The position numbers and the translations under genes are program-made. From positions 1 through 28,879 of the forward strand of contig CAYPKG010000024.1 of NCBI GenBank assembly GCA_964411275.1: a DNA stretch of 28,879 nucleotides, given 5' to 3'. The stretch is from CAYPKG01 sp964411275 (GTDB lineage: Bacteria; Bacillota; Clostridia; Christensenellales; CAG-138). Under the pieces are notes generated by a model. The model searched no databases and had not been told where the DNA came from. It was given only the letters and a program-made list of their open reading frames with translations. Below, piece by piece: positions 16,058 through 22,717 of this stretch; positions within the stretch are counted from its first letter, which is position 1; each line of letters starts with the position of its first letter.

Positions 16058-16732
16058 ATGGGCATAGACTTTACGATGACGATTACCGACCGGAATAAGT
16101 CTGAGGAATTTATAGAGTTTTACCGGGGGATCGGCGTACCGCTTGTGTTCTGCATCCTGGGGCGGGGTACCGCCACGGGTGAAATTCTCGATTATCTGGG
16201 GCTGGAGGCATCGGAAAAATCGGTGTTGATCGGCATGGTGCCCCAACACCGCGCAAGAGAGTTTGTGCACATGACCAGAAAAACAATGTGGCTGGACGTG
16301 CCGGGAAACGGGATATTATTGACTGTCCCGGTGGCAAGCATGGGCAGCGCGAAGACGATGCGGTTTTTAGTGGACGACGAACAGATTGAGTCAGGGGGCG
16401 AAATCATGGAGAAAGAGCATACTCACGAACTGATCGTGGTGGTAACCAACCAGGGATATACGGACTTTGTCATGGACGCAGCCCGGTCTAAGGGCGCGGC
16501 GGGGGGTACCATGGTACACGCCAAGGGTACCGGCATGGAGATTGCGAAAAAGTTCTTCGGCGTGTCCATCGCCGAGGAAAAAGAGATGATATTCATCGTC
16601 GCGCCGGCAGCGGACAGAAGAGCCATCATGCAGGAAGTGATCGACCAGGCGGGGGTGCGCACAAAGGCGCAGTCGCTGGTGTTTTCCCTGCCGGTATCGG
16701 CGATTGCCGGCCTAAGGCAGGTTGAGGACTAG
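16058..16732 (+). CDS. Tandem P-II-like signalling protein
   Basis: This cytoplasmic protein has 224 residues and two P-II-like ferredoxin-fold domains (about 1-105 and 118-224). The second holds the recognisable P-II stretch GAAGGTMVHAKGTG and a C-terminal VRTKAQSLVFSLPV; the first has FCILGRGTATGEILDYLGL. Classical P-II sites such as the T-loop tyrosine are not evident. P-II relatives bind adenine nucleotides and small metabolites and control nearby transporters. Here the partner is probably the DUF1538 membrane protein encoded just upstream. AAAGGAGG lies six bases before the ATG, and a terminator follows at 16751. Confidence 0.8.
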   Translation: MGIDFTMTITDRNKSEEFIEFYRGIGVPLVFCILGRGTATGEILDYLGLEASEKSVLIGMVPQHRAREFVHMTRKTMWLDVPGNGILLTVPVASMGSAKTMRFLVDDEQIESGGEIMEKEHTHELIVVVTNQGYTDFVMDAARSKGAAGGTMVHAKGTGMEIAKKFFGVSIAEEKEMIFIVAPAADRRAIMQEVIDQAGVRTKAQSLVFSLPVSAIAGLRQVED

Positions 16733-16750
16733 CCACAATAGATTGGCGTT

Positions 16751-16791
16751 AGAGCGTGGCACGTCCTGCATTGATGTGCCGCGCTCTTTTT
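16751..16791 (+). terminator. Rho-independent terminator after the P-II-like gene
   Basis: AGAGCGTGGCAC (16751-16762) pairs with GTGCCGCGCTCT (16776-16787), 12 bp with one G-U, followed by a T-run to 16791. It closes the DUF1538/P-II operon. Confidence 0.85.
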
Positions 16792-16876
16792 GTTTCAGTT
16801 GAAATTCCATACATGTTTTTCCTATCCCAACATACCTTGTACAAAGCACTTTTTTGGACAAGGAAGGGTGGAATAC

Positions 16877-17794
16877 ATGGAATACAGGCGACGCAGGAGA
16901 AGGCGCGCCCGGCGGGCGGCCAGCTCTGTTTCCGGCGCTGGCAAAGTTTTTGTGGCGCTGCTGGTGGTGGCGGGGGTGGTATACGTGGTCAGCGCGTCCG
17001 CGGCAGGCACCTGGATCGCGCAAAACGTGATGGCACCGGTGTTTCGCACGGTGGATGATTTTGTGTCCGGTGTAAAGGCCACACCAACGCCTGGGGGAGC
17101 TGCCCAGGCGGAGGAAACGCCGGGGATGTTGTCCCCTGCGGGGAATGACGCGCCCACCGCGTCCGAGCAGATTGAGCTTCCCGCAATGACCTGCTTTGCG
17201 CTGCAAATGGGGGTATATTCCAGCGCTGAAAATGCAAACGCACAGGCGGCTTCGCTGCAAAAACAGGGCGCGGGGGGGTATGTGCTGGAGGATGGGGGCA
17301 GGTACCGGGTACTGGCCGCCGGATATGAGCAGGAGGAAAGCCTCCGGGCGGTGAAAGAGCAGCTGACGGCCCAGGGCATGGATTGCGCGCTGTATCAGTT
17401 GGAAGCGCCGAAAAGCGTATTGGAGGTTACCGCAAGCCAAGAGCAGGTGACGGACATCCAAAGCGGCCTTAGGGCGTTGATGAAACTGCAGTCCGAGCTG
17501 GCCTCCGCCGCGCTGAAATTTGACCAGGAGGGGATGACCCCAACCGCCGGACGGGAATTGGCAGGGGAACTGCTATCCACGTTTCGCCAGGCAGGGGCCC
17601 GGCTTCTCTCAATGCAGGGGCAGGGGATTTTAACGGATATGCAGGCCTGTCTCGCCCATTGTGAGGATGCTCTTGAGGAGCTGGCAGAATATAATACTGA
17701 AAGTACTGTAGATTTTTCTTCCAAAATGAAATATACTCATTTATATATTGCAAGTGAGTATGGAAAACTCGGCCAACAGATCTCGGCATATTAA
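16877..17794 (+). CDS. SPOR-domain membrane protein
   Basis: The protein has 305 residues: a very basic N-terminus (MEYRRRRRRRARRAASS), one TM segment (KVFVALLVVAGVVYVVSASA), a low-complexity linker, then a SPOR domain at about 110-185 (FALQMGVYSSAENANAQAAS, GGYVLEDGGRYRVLAAGYEQ). The remaining helical part is not recognised. SPOR domains bind denuded peptidoglycan, often at the septum or spore cortex, so the protein probably sits in the membrane facing the wall. AAGGGTGG precedes the ATG at 16877. It is the first gene after the terminator at 16751 and lies only 22 bases before the DRTGG gene, so it probably heads that operon. Confidence 0.75.
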   Translation: MEYRRRRRRRARRAASSVSGAGKVFVALLVVAGVVYVVSASAAGTWIAQNVMAPVFRTVDDFVSGVKATPTPGGAAQAEETPGMLSPAGNDAPTASEQIELPAMTCFALQMGVYSSAENANAQAASLQKQGAGGYVLEDGGRYRVLAAGYEQEESLRAVKEQLTAQGMDCALYQLEAPKSVLEVTASQEQVTDIQSGLRALMKLQSELASAALKFDQEGMTPTAGRELAGELLSTFRQAGARLLSMQGQGILTDMQACLAHCEDALEELAEYNTESTVDFSSKMKYTHLYIASEYGKLGQQISAY

Positions 17795-17816
17795 ATCCGG
17801 CAATGGGAGGATACAA

Positions 17817-18167
17817 ATGAAAATTGCGGACATCGTCAATATTCTGGATGCGGAAGTGCTTTGCGGTGCGGACAGGCTGGACCAGGAAATCACAGCGGCA
17901 TTCGGCACCGACATGATGAGCGATGCGCTGGCGTTTATGCACGAAAAAACGCTGCTACTCACCGGCACGGTAAATCCACATGTAATCCGTACTGCGGAAA
18001 TGCTGGATGTTCGCTGCATCCTGTTTGTCCGGGGAAAGCCAGTTTCGCAGGAAATGCTGGAAATGGCGGAGGAGCAGGGCATGGTGCTGCTCGGAACGCC
18101 GAAAACTCTTTATGTATCCAGTGGCCTGTTATATCAGGCGGGTCTGCCGGGCTGCATGAGGAGCTAA
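17817..18167 (+). CDS. DRTGG-domain protein 1
   Basis: The 116-residue cytoplasmic protein is a stand-alone DRTGG-like domain, starting KIADIVNILDAEVLCGADRL with the later segment ILFVRGKPVSQEMLEMAEEQ. DRTGG domains also occur in HPr kinase-linked and pyrophosphatase proteins and are thought to bind ligands; the ligand here is unknown. GGGAGGAT lies seven bases before the ATG. It is followed by a HATPase, a hydrogenase-like Fe-S protein, a second DRTGG protein and a PHP protein, a set seen near bifurcating hydrogenases in Clostridia. Confidence 0.7.
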   Translation: MKIADIVNILDAEVLCGADRLDQEITAAFGTDMMSDALAFMHEKTLLLTGTVNPHVIRTAEMLDVRCILFVRGKPVSQEMLEMAEEQGMVLLGTPKTLYVSSGLLYQAGLPGCMRS

Positions 18168-18170
18168 ACC

Positions 18171-18599
18171 ATGGAAAACGCTGCATTTATAGAACGCTAT
18201 CATGTGGAGCGGGCTGGGTTTGACAAGGCGGGCGAGGCGTCCAGCAAGATCAAGCGCCTGCTGAAAAAGCTTGGGATTGCGCCGAACGTTATTCGGGATG
18301 TGGCAATTGCAGCATACGAGACGGAACTGAATTTGGTCATCCACTCCCTTGGCGGGATGCTGACGCTTGAGGTTCGGCCGGATATGATACTCCTGTCAAG
18401 CGAGGATCGCGGCCCCGGGATACCGGACATTTCCCTGGCATTGAAGGAAGGATTTTCCACCGCGCCGGACAGCGTTAGGATGATGGGTTTTGGAGCGGGC
18501 ATGGGCCTTCCAAACGTAAAACGACACAGTCACACATTTGAAATCGATAGCGAAGTGGGCAAGGGAACGACCATAAAAGCAACCTATTTTCTAAAATAA
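18171..18599 (+). CDS. Anti-sigma-type HATPase (serine/threonine kinase-like)
   Basis: The 142-residue cytosolic protein is a GHKL ATPase domain of the RsbW/SpoIIAB type. It shows the N-box YETELNLVIHS, the G1 box EDRGPGIPDI, and the G2 box GFGAGMGLPN with a following IDSEVGKGTTIKATYFL. Such proteins phosphorylate anti-anti-sigma partners or bind a regulator; its substrate is not evident here, and no anti-anti-sigma partner is encoded nearby. GAGGAG lies seven bases upstream. It stands between a DRTGG gene and a hydrogenase-like Fe-S gene, so it probably takes part in the same redox-sensing unit. Confidence 0.8.
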   Translation: MENAAFIERYHVERAGFDKAGEASSKIKRLLKKLGIAPNVIRDVAIAAYETELNLVIHSLGGMLTLEVRPDMILLSSEDRGPGIPDISLALKEGFSTAPDSVRMMGFGAGMGLPNVKRHSHTFEIDSEVGKGTTIKATYFLK

Positions 18600-18673
18600 G
18601 CGGATGGTAAGGCGCAAACACCCCGTTAAGGGAGGTTGGCGTCATACACCCGCAGCACAGGAGGAAGAACGCC

Positions 18674-19981
18674 ATGTTGTACAAGCATTCCGTTCGGATC
18701 GACCGCCGAAAATGCGTTGGTTGCACCAACTGCATTAAAAACTGTCCCACAGAAGCCATTCGCGTGCAGCGGGGCAAGGCCAAAATATTGGACGAGCGCT
18801 GCATCGATTGTGGGACATGCCTTATATCCTGCCCCCATCATGCGATGGTGTCGGTGACGACGCCGCTTACGGAGTTGAATGTCTTCAAGTACAATATCGT
18901 CATTCCCTGTACGGCCCTGTATTCTCAGTTTCGGCATTTGCAGGATCTGGGGGATGTGTACGAGGGCCTGTATGCCATGGGCTTCGACTATATTTATGAA
19001 GAGGCGAAGGGTGCCGAAATCGCGGCTGAGGCCATGCGCATATACCTGCGCTCCGGCGAGGCGAATTACCCGGTCATCTCCTGCTCCTGCCCGGTTGTTC
19101 CAAGGCTGGTGACCACATTGTTCCCCAATCTCATCGACAACCTGTCTCCCTTCGTGTCCGCCACGGAGGTGGCGGCCCGGGTGGCGAAGGCGGAGTTTTG
19201 CGAGATGATGGGGGTGTCCAAGGATACGGTGGGATGCTATTACATTGCGCCTTGCGCGGCCAAGATGACAAACATCAAAAACCCCCTTGGCATTACCTTA
19301 AGCGAGATCGACGGCGTTTACTCCATGCGGGATGTGTACGCCAAGCTTATTCAAGTGATGGGCAAGCAGGCCGCAAATCAGCGGGAAATCGCGTACCCGG
19401 CGGGGGCGTACGGTCTTGGCACCGCCGTGGTGGGCGGCATGAGCACTGCCGTGGGAACGGAGCATTATCTTGCGGTGGACGGCGTGTACAACGTCATGCA
19501 GTGCTTGGAGGAGATCGACAACGAGCGGCTGACAAAGCTGGTGCTGGTGGAGGCCGCCGCCTGCAACGGGGGCTGTGTTGGCGGGCCGCTGATGTTTGAA
19601 AATCAGTTCGTGGCGAAAAACCGCAACAGGCGCATCGCCAATTCCCAGCCGCGGACGGATTTGGAGCACGACGCGCACATATTGAAATACGTCAACTCCC
19701 GGCTCATTCGCTACGATCAGGAATTTGAGCCCCGCAGCGTTATGAAGCTCAGCGACGATGTGGGGGAGGCGGTGCGGATGATGGACCGGCTGGAGGACAT
19801 CTGCAAAAGCCTGCCGGGGCTGGACTGCGGCTCCTGCGGGTCGCCCAGCTGCCGGACGCTGGCGGAGGACATCGTGCGCGGGCAGGCGGTGGAGATGGAC
19901 TGTATCTTCAAGCTCAGGGACAAGCTGCGCATTCTCGCCCAGGAGATGGCGGATCTGGCCAGCGCGGAAAAGCGCGGATAA
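18674..19981 (+). CDS. Ferredoxin/[FeFe]-hydrogenase-like iron-sulfur protein (sensor type)
   Basis: The 435-residue protein has two N-terminal [4Fe-4S] motifs (Cys14/17/20/24 and Cys43/46/49/53), a hydrogenase large-subunit C-terminal-type domain (about 70-330), and a C-terminal Fe-S motif (Cys385/388/393/410). The H-cluster loops are retained in altered form: SCSCP (137-140; Ser138 replaces the proton-relay Cys), APCAAK (Cys194) and ACNGGCVGG (Cys297/301); the usual Met ligands are lost. It could hold an iron-sulfur cluster but probably does not produce hydrogen at normal rates. Its operon setting with DRTGG, HATPase and PHP genes suggests redox or hydrogen sensing (inference). Confidence 0.85.
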   Translation: MLYKHSVRIDRRKCVGCTNCIKNCPTEAIRVQRGKAKILDERCIDCGTCLISCPHHAMVSVTTPLTELNVFKYNIVIPCTALYSQFRHLQDLGDVYEGLYAMGFDYIYEEAKGAEIAAEAMRIYLRSGEANYPVISCSCPVVPRLVTTLFPNLIDNLSPFVSATEVAARVAKAEFCEMMGVSKDTVGCYYIAPCAAKMTNIKNPLGITLSEIDGVYSMRDVYAKLIQVMGKQAANQREIAYPAGAYGLGTAVVGGMSTAVGTEHYLAVDGVYNVMQCLEEIDNERLTKLVLVEAAACNGGCVGGPLMFENQFVAKNRNRRIANSQPRTDLEHDAHILKYVNSRLIRYDQEFEPRSVMKLSDDVGEAVRMMDRLEDICKSLPGLDCGSCGSPSCRTLAEDIVRGQAVEMDCIFKLRDKLRILAQEMADLASAEKRG

Positions 19982-20003
19982 TAATAAATAGGAGGACTGG
20001 TCA

Positions 20004-20342
20004 ATGCGGGTGAGCGAACTGACGGCTATGATCGAAGGGAGATTGCTCAACACGGTGGAAGACCGGGATGTAGAATGCGGGTATACCTGCGACCTGTTAA
20101 GTTGGGTCATGGCCAAGGGAAAGACCGGCTGTGCCTGGGTTACGGTGCAGACGCATATGAATGTGGTGGCGGTAGCTTCCCTGCATGATATGGCTTGCGT
20201 GATCTGCCCTGAGGGCATCGAGATGGAGGCAGCCAGCGTCGAAAAGGCGACGCAGGAGGGGATTGCCGTCATCAGCTCCCCCATGGGCGCGTATGAGATC
20301 TGCGGGCTGATGGTCAAGTCCCAAATACCGGGCGTAAATTAA
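20004..20342 (+). CDS. DRTGG-domain protein 2
   Basis: The 112-residue cytoplasmic protein resembles the DRTGG protein at 17817 in size and fold: MRVSELTAMIEGRLLNTVED then an alpha/beta part with CVICPEGIEMEAASVEKATQ. AGGAGG lies nine bases before the ATG. It follows the hydrogenase-like gene by 22 bases and ends three bases before the PHP gene. Two DRTGG proteins in one operon suggest related but not identical ligands. Confidence 0.65.
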   Translation: MRVSELTAMIEGRLLNTVEDRDVECGYTCDLLSWVMAKGKTGCAWVTVQTHMNVVAVASLHDMACVICPEGIEMEAASVEKATQEGIAVISSPMGAYEICGLMVKSQIPGVN

Positions 20343-20344
20343 AC

Positions 20345-21055
20345 GTGGCGCGGTTAAAGCTGGCGGCGGACCTGCATATCCATTCCTGTTTGTCCCCTTG
20401 TGCGGACATGGAAATGACCCCCAACAACCTTGTGAACATGGCGTATCTCAAGGGGCTGGAGGCCATCGCCGTGTGCGACCATAACAGCGCCCGCAACCTT
20501 CCGGCCTGCAAGGCGGTGGCGGACGCGAGGGGGCTTGTGTTTTTGCCGGGGCTGGAGGTGGAAACCCGGGAGGAAGTGCATGTGCTGTGCCTGTTTCCAA
20601 AGGTGGAAATTGCATTACAATTTGGGGACTGGGTGTGGGAAAACCTGCCGCCCATGCCAAATAACCCGGAATTTTTTGGACAGCAGATCGCCATGGATGA
20701 GGACGATCAGCCCATCGATACGGAAAACAAGCTGCTGATCCAGTCCACTACCCTGGCCATTGAAACCGTGGCGGCGGCTTGCCGCAGCAGCGGCGGCGTG
20801 CCGGTGCCGGCGCACATCAACAGGCCGTCCAATTCGCTCATCGCCAACCTGGGGTTTGTGCCGCCGGACGCGCAGTTTACCAGCCTTGAGGTGTACGATA
20901 GGCTTGCGGTTTCCGGTATCGATCTGGATCGGTATCATATCATCTATAATTCTGACGCCCACTGCCTTGTGGATATTTCCGAGGCAAATCGCTTTATCAC
21001 CGCCTATGAGCGCAGCCCGGAGGGGATACTGGCATATCTGGCGGATGCGAAGTAG
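20345..21055 (+). CDS. PHP-domain phosphoesterase
   Basis: The 236-residue protein has the PHP metal-binding motifs DLHIHSCLSPCADMEMTP near the N-terminus, CDHNSA in the next strand, GLEVETREEVHVLCLF, PAHINRP and YNSDAHCL at the end. These give the trinuclear metal site expected of PHP phosphoesterases, but its substrate is unknown. The start is GTG at 20345, two bases after the previous stop, with only a weak ribosome site, so translation is probably coupled. It is the last gene of the DRTGG/HATPase/Fe-S operon. Confidence 0.8.
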   Translation: MARLKLAADLHIHSCLSPCADMEMTPNNLVNMAYLKGLEAIAVCDHNSARNLPACKAVADARGLVFLPGLEVETREEVHVLCLFPKVEIALQFGDWVWENLPPMPNNPEFFGQQIAMDEDDQPIDTENKLLIQSTTLAIETVAAACRSSGGVPVPAHINRPSNSLIANLGFVPPDAQFTSLEVYDRLAVSGIDLDRYHIIYNSDAHCLVDISEANRFITAYERSPEGILAYLADAK

Positions 21056-21118
21056 CAAACGAGGCTCGCTTCCGTTACCCGGTAAAATACCGGCGAATAT
21101 CATAGGGATTATAATTGC

Positions 21119-21146
21119 CGCCGCCCGCTTTAAACTGCGGGCGGCG
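21119..21146. repeat. GC-rich hairpin between converging genes
   Basis: CGCCGCCCGC (21119-21128) and GCGGGCGGCG (21137-21146) form a perfect 10-bp stem with an 8-base loop. No T-run follows on either side, so it is not a standard terminator, although its place between the PHP gene and the leftward DUF47-like gene fits a transcript end. Confidence 0.45.
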
Positions 21147-21161
21147 AATGCGTAGCATTTC

Positions 21162-21647
21162 CTAATTATTCTTTAGCAGCAGATAATCGATGAGATCCGC
21201 CATTTCGCAAAAGCTGTCGAGGATGCCGTCGCTAACCCGGGCGGGAGGGCGGGCGGTTCGGGCTTTTGCCACGGACCGCCGCAGCGCGCCGCACTGCACA
21301 TGCAGCGCTACCGGCTGTGTATAGGAGGGAAGCTGCCTTAAAAGCGTGAGCTGCTCCTTTGCGCATTGCCTTAGATACGGGCTTTCTGCAAATCCGGGCG
21401 GCGTTCCGGCGAGAAGACGCAATTGCCGCAGGCATTGGCAGGAGGGCAGATACAAGTCCCCCCGTTCCATGGGGGTGATAAACTGGGCTTGCAATTTTAC
21501 GTACAAAGTCCGCTGATGGTTTTCAGCGTCCAGCGCCAGGGCCTTCAGCTTGTCGGGCTCCTGCCAGGCAGTGGTTTCCACCGCGGTTTCCACGCACCTG
21601 GCGCAGGCCGCCAGCTCTTCATAGAGTTGGGCTTTTGACTGCTTCAT
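21162..21647 (-). CDS. PhoU/DUF47-like helical protein
   Basis: The 161-residue all-helical cytoplasmic protein resembles the DUF47/PhoU-like family by its helix pattern and the motif ITPMERGDLYLP (the family has a TPxDREDIxxL box). That family is encoded beside phosphate transporters, but no transporter is encoded here, so the assignment is tentative. AAAGGAAA precedes the ATG at 21647. The family-B repeat copy 2 begins 17 bases upstream of this start, so the gene's promoter is either inside that element or has been displaced by it. Confidence 0.45.
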   Translation of the reverse strand: MKQSKAQLYEELAACARCVETAVETTAWQEPDKLKALALDAENHQRTLYVKLQAQFITPMERGDLYLPSCQCLRQLRLLAGTPPGFAESPYLRQCAKEQLTLLRQLPSYTQPVALHVQCGALRRSVAKARTARPPARVSDGILDSFCEMADLIDYLLLKNN

Positions 21648-21663
21648 GGGCAGTTTCCTTTCT

Positions 21664-21940
21664 TAAGGCAAGGGGAGTCGAACCCATGTGGTTTTCGTTT
21701 GTGCTGCACTGGCTTGTGCGTTGTTGCCGCAGCTTGCCGTGGCCCCACCACGCCTGCGCCACGGCGTCTAGCACAAGCAAGCACTTCTAAAACGAAAACT
21801 CTCTGACCCAAAGTAGCCGTTTATGGGCCGTTTCTTTGTTCTCGTGCGTCGGTGTAGCCCCACTACACCTTCCTCCTCGGCCTCAAAATGGCCTCATACT
21901 CGACTACTTTGGGCACACGGGTTCAACTTTCCTTACCTTA
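21664..21940 (+). mobile_element. Family-B MITE-like repeat, copy 2 (277 bp)
   Basis: The ends start TAAGGCAAGGGGAGTCGAAC and finish GTTCAACTTTCCTTACCTTA, inverted with respect to each other. The first ~150 bases match copy 1 (13399-13603) with only about seven differences. About 75 extra bases follow in the second part, including the inverted pairs CCCAAAGTAG/CTACTTTGGG and GGTGTAG/CTACACC. Copy 1 may have lost this segment. It abuts the ribosome binding region of the leftward DUF47-like gene. Confidence 0.7.
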
Positions 21941-22026
21941 TGGCGTTCAGCTGTAAATTTTTAATTTCATGCGCAGCCTAAGCAATGTAATCCGAAAACG
22001 GTTTGTGGCGGCGGATATACAGGCCG

Positions 22027-22209
22027 CTACTGTGTCAGCGGCCCTTGCATCGACCAGTAATTGGCCACCGGAAACTCGTAGACCGAAAATGTCTCCATTT
22101 GGATGGTGTGCAACATCCTGAAACAAAATCTCTCCCCGTTTGTGCGCATGAAAAAATTCCGTTCGTTCAACAATATTCGCGGGTCACTTAAATATACATA
22201 AATGCATAA
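22027..22209 (-). pseudogene. Possible C-terminal remnant of an unrecognised gene
   Basis: The minus strand is open for 60 codons and reads like protein: SDPRILLNERNFFMRTNG then ERFCFRMLHTIQMETFSVYE and FPVANYWSMQGPLTQ, then TAG. There is no convincing start or ribosome site upstream; the 5' side runs into AT-rich DNA and an in-frame TAA at 22210-22212. I do not recognise the protein. It may be the end of a gene cut off by insertion or rearrangement, or a chance frame. Confidence 0.35.
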
Positions 22210-22238
22210 TTATACATAAGGTGCGGGAGGTAATATCC

Positions 22239-22298
22239 ATGGCTACTTGCACACCGTTATACATGTATACAAGAATACAATGCAGAATATTACTATAA
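22239..22298 (+). CDS. Possible 19-codon ORF in the cit leader region
   Basis: GGGAGG stands eight bases before ATG 22239, which opens a 19-residue frame (MATCTPLYMYTRIQCRILL). The TPLY-x-x-x-x-I pattern recalls the start of GntR-family regulators, so it could be the stump of a lost cit regulator gene. It overlaps the operator-like palindrome at 22258 and ends 40 bases before the cit promoter. Only the ribosome site supports it. Confidence 0.25.
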   Translation: MATCTPLYMYTRIQCRILL

Positions 22299-22377
22299 AA
22301 ACGCTAAAAAGAATTATAATAAAAAAACAATATATCATTGCATACCGTATACAAGTGTGGTATTATTATACATGTAA
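22257..22377. promoter_or_regulatory. GntR-type operator repeats upstream of citD
   Basis: A perfect TATACATGTATA palindrome (22258-22269) and a near copy TATACATGTAAG (22367-22378 region) flank the cit promoter. GTATACAAG occurs at 22265-22273 and again in the promoter spacer (22347-22355). TATACAT also occurs at 22193 and 22211. Palindromes of this TGTATACA kind are bound by FadR/GntR-family regulators in other bacteria; the regulator is not in this window. Confidence 0.55.
22338..22366 (+). promoter_or_regulatory. Promoter of the citDEF operon
   Basis: TTGCAT (22338-22343), a 17-base spacer and TATTAT (22361-22366) lie 50 bases before citD. The operator-like GTATACAAG is in the spacer and TATACATGTA overlaps the expected transcription start, so a bound repressor would block initiation. 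Confidence 0.65.
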
Positions 22378-22416
22378 GCGGTGAGGACATCGCGACCCAA
22401 AGAAGGGGGCATTTCT

Positions 22417-22704
22417 ATGAAGCTATTGACTACAGGAATTGCAGGTACAATGGAGTCGGGGGATATCCTCATAGAAATTGAGGAAAAGCAGTCGCCCGGC
22501 GTGGAGATCGAGTTAAGCAGCACGGTAGGAAATCAGTACGGCAGAAAAATTAAGGAAGTGATGAAAAGGACAATCGCGGAAAATGGCCTTGACGGTGTAC
22601 TGGTAAAGGCCACGGACAAAGGCGCTCTTGACTGTACCATTCGCGCGAGGGTAACCGCCGCAGTGCTTAGGGGCTGCCAGGTCAGCGAATACCGCTGGGA
22701 ATAG
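22417..22704 (+). CDS. citD: Citrate lyase acyl carrier protein (gamma subunit)
   Basis: The 95-residue subunit carries the phosphoribosyl-dephospho-CoA group that bears acetyl and citryl thioesters in citrate lyase. Ser14 in IAGTMESGDILIEI is the attachment site by family pattern. The middle of the protein (NQYGRKIKEVMKRTIAENGL, then VLVKATDKGALDCTIRARV) is typical of CitD. AAGGGGG lies eight bases before the ATG at 22417. It heads the operon. The ligase and prosthetic-group genes (citC, citX, citG), which usually accompany it, are not in the window. Confidence 0.9.
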   Translation: MKLLTTGIAGTMESGDILIEIEEKQSPGVEIELSSTVGNQYGRKIKEVMKRTIAENGLDGVLVKATDKGALDCTIRARVTAAVLRGCQVSEYRWE

Positions 22705-22717
22705 GGGGATGACCAAT

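Noticed and set aside
16790..16876. Extended N-terminus of the SPOR protein from 16790
   Set aside because: It would begin inside the terminator T-run and has no ribosome site, while ATG 16877 has AAGGGTGG upstream and starts the basic region before the membrane segment.
18674..19981. Catalytic [FeFe]-hydrogenase
   Set aside because: The proton-relay Cys is Ser and the Met ligands of the catalytic loops are absent, so a sensor-type or cluster-carrier role is more likely.
22193..22376. CRISPR-like or direct-repeat array in the TATACAT-containing region
   Set aside because: The repeats are short, unevenly spaced and partly inverted, which fits operator sites and not an array.
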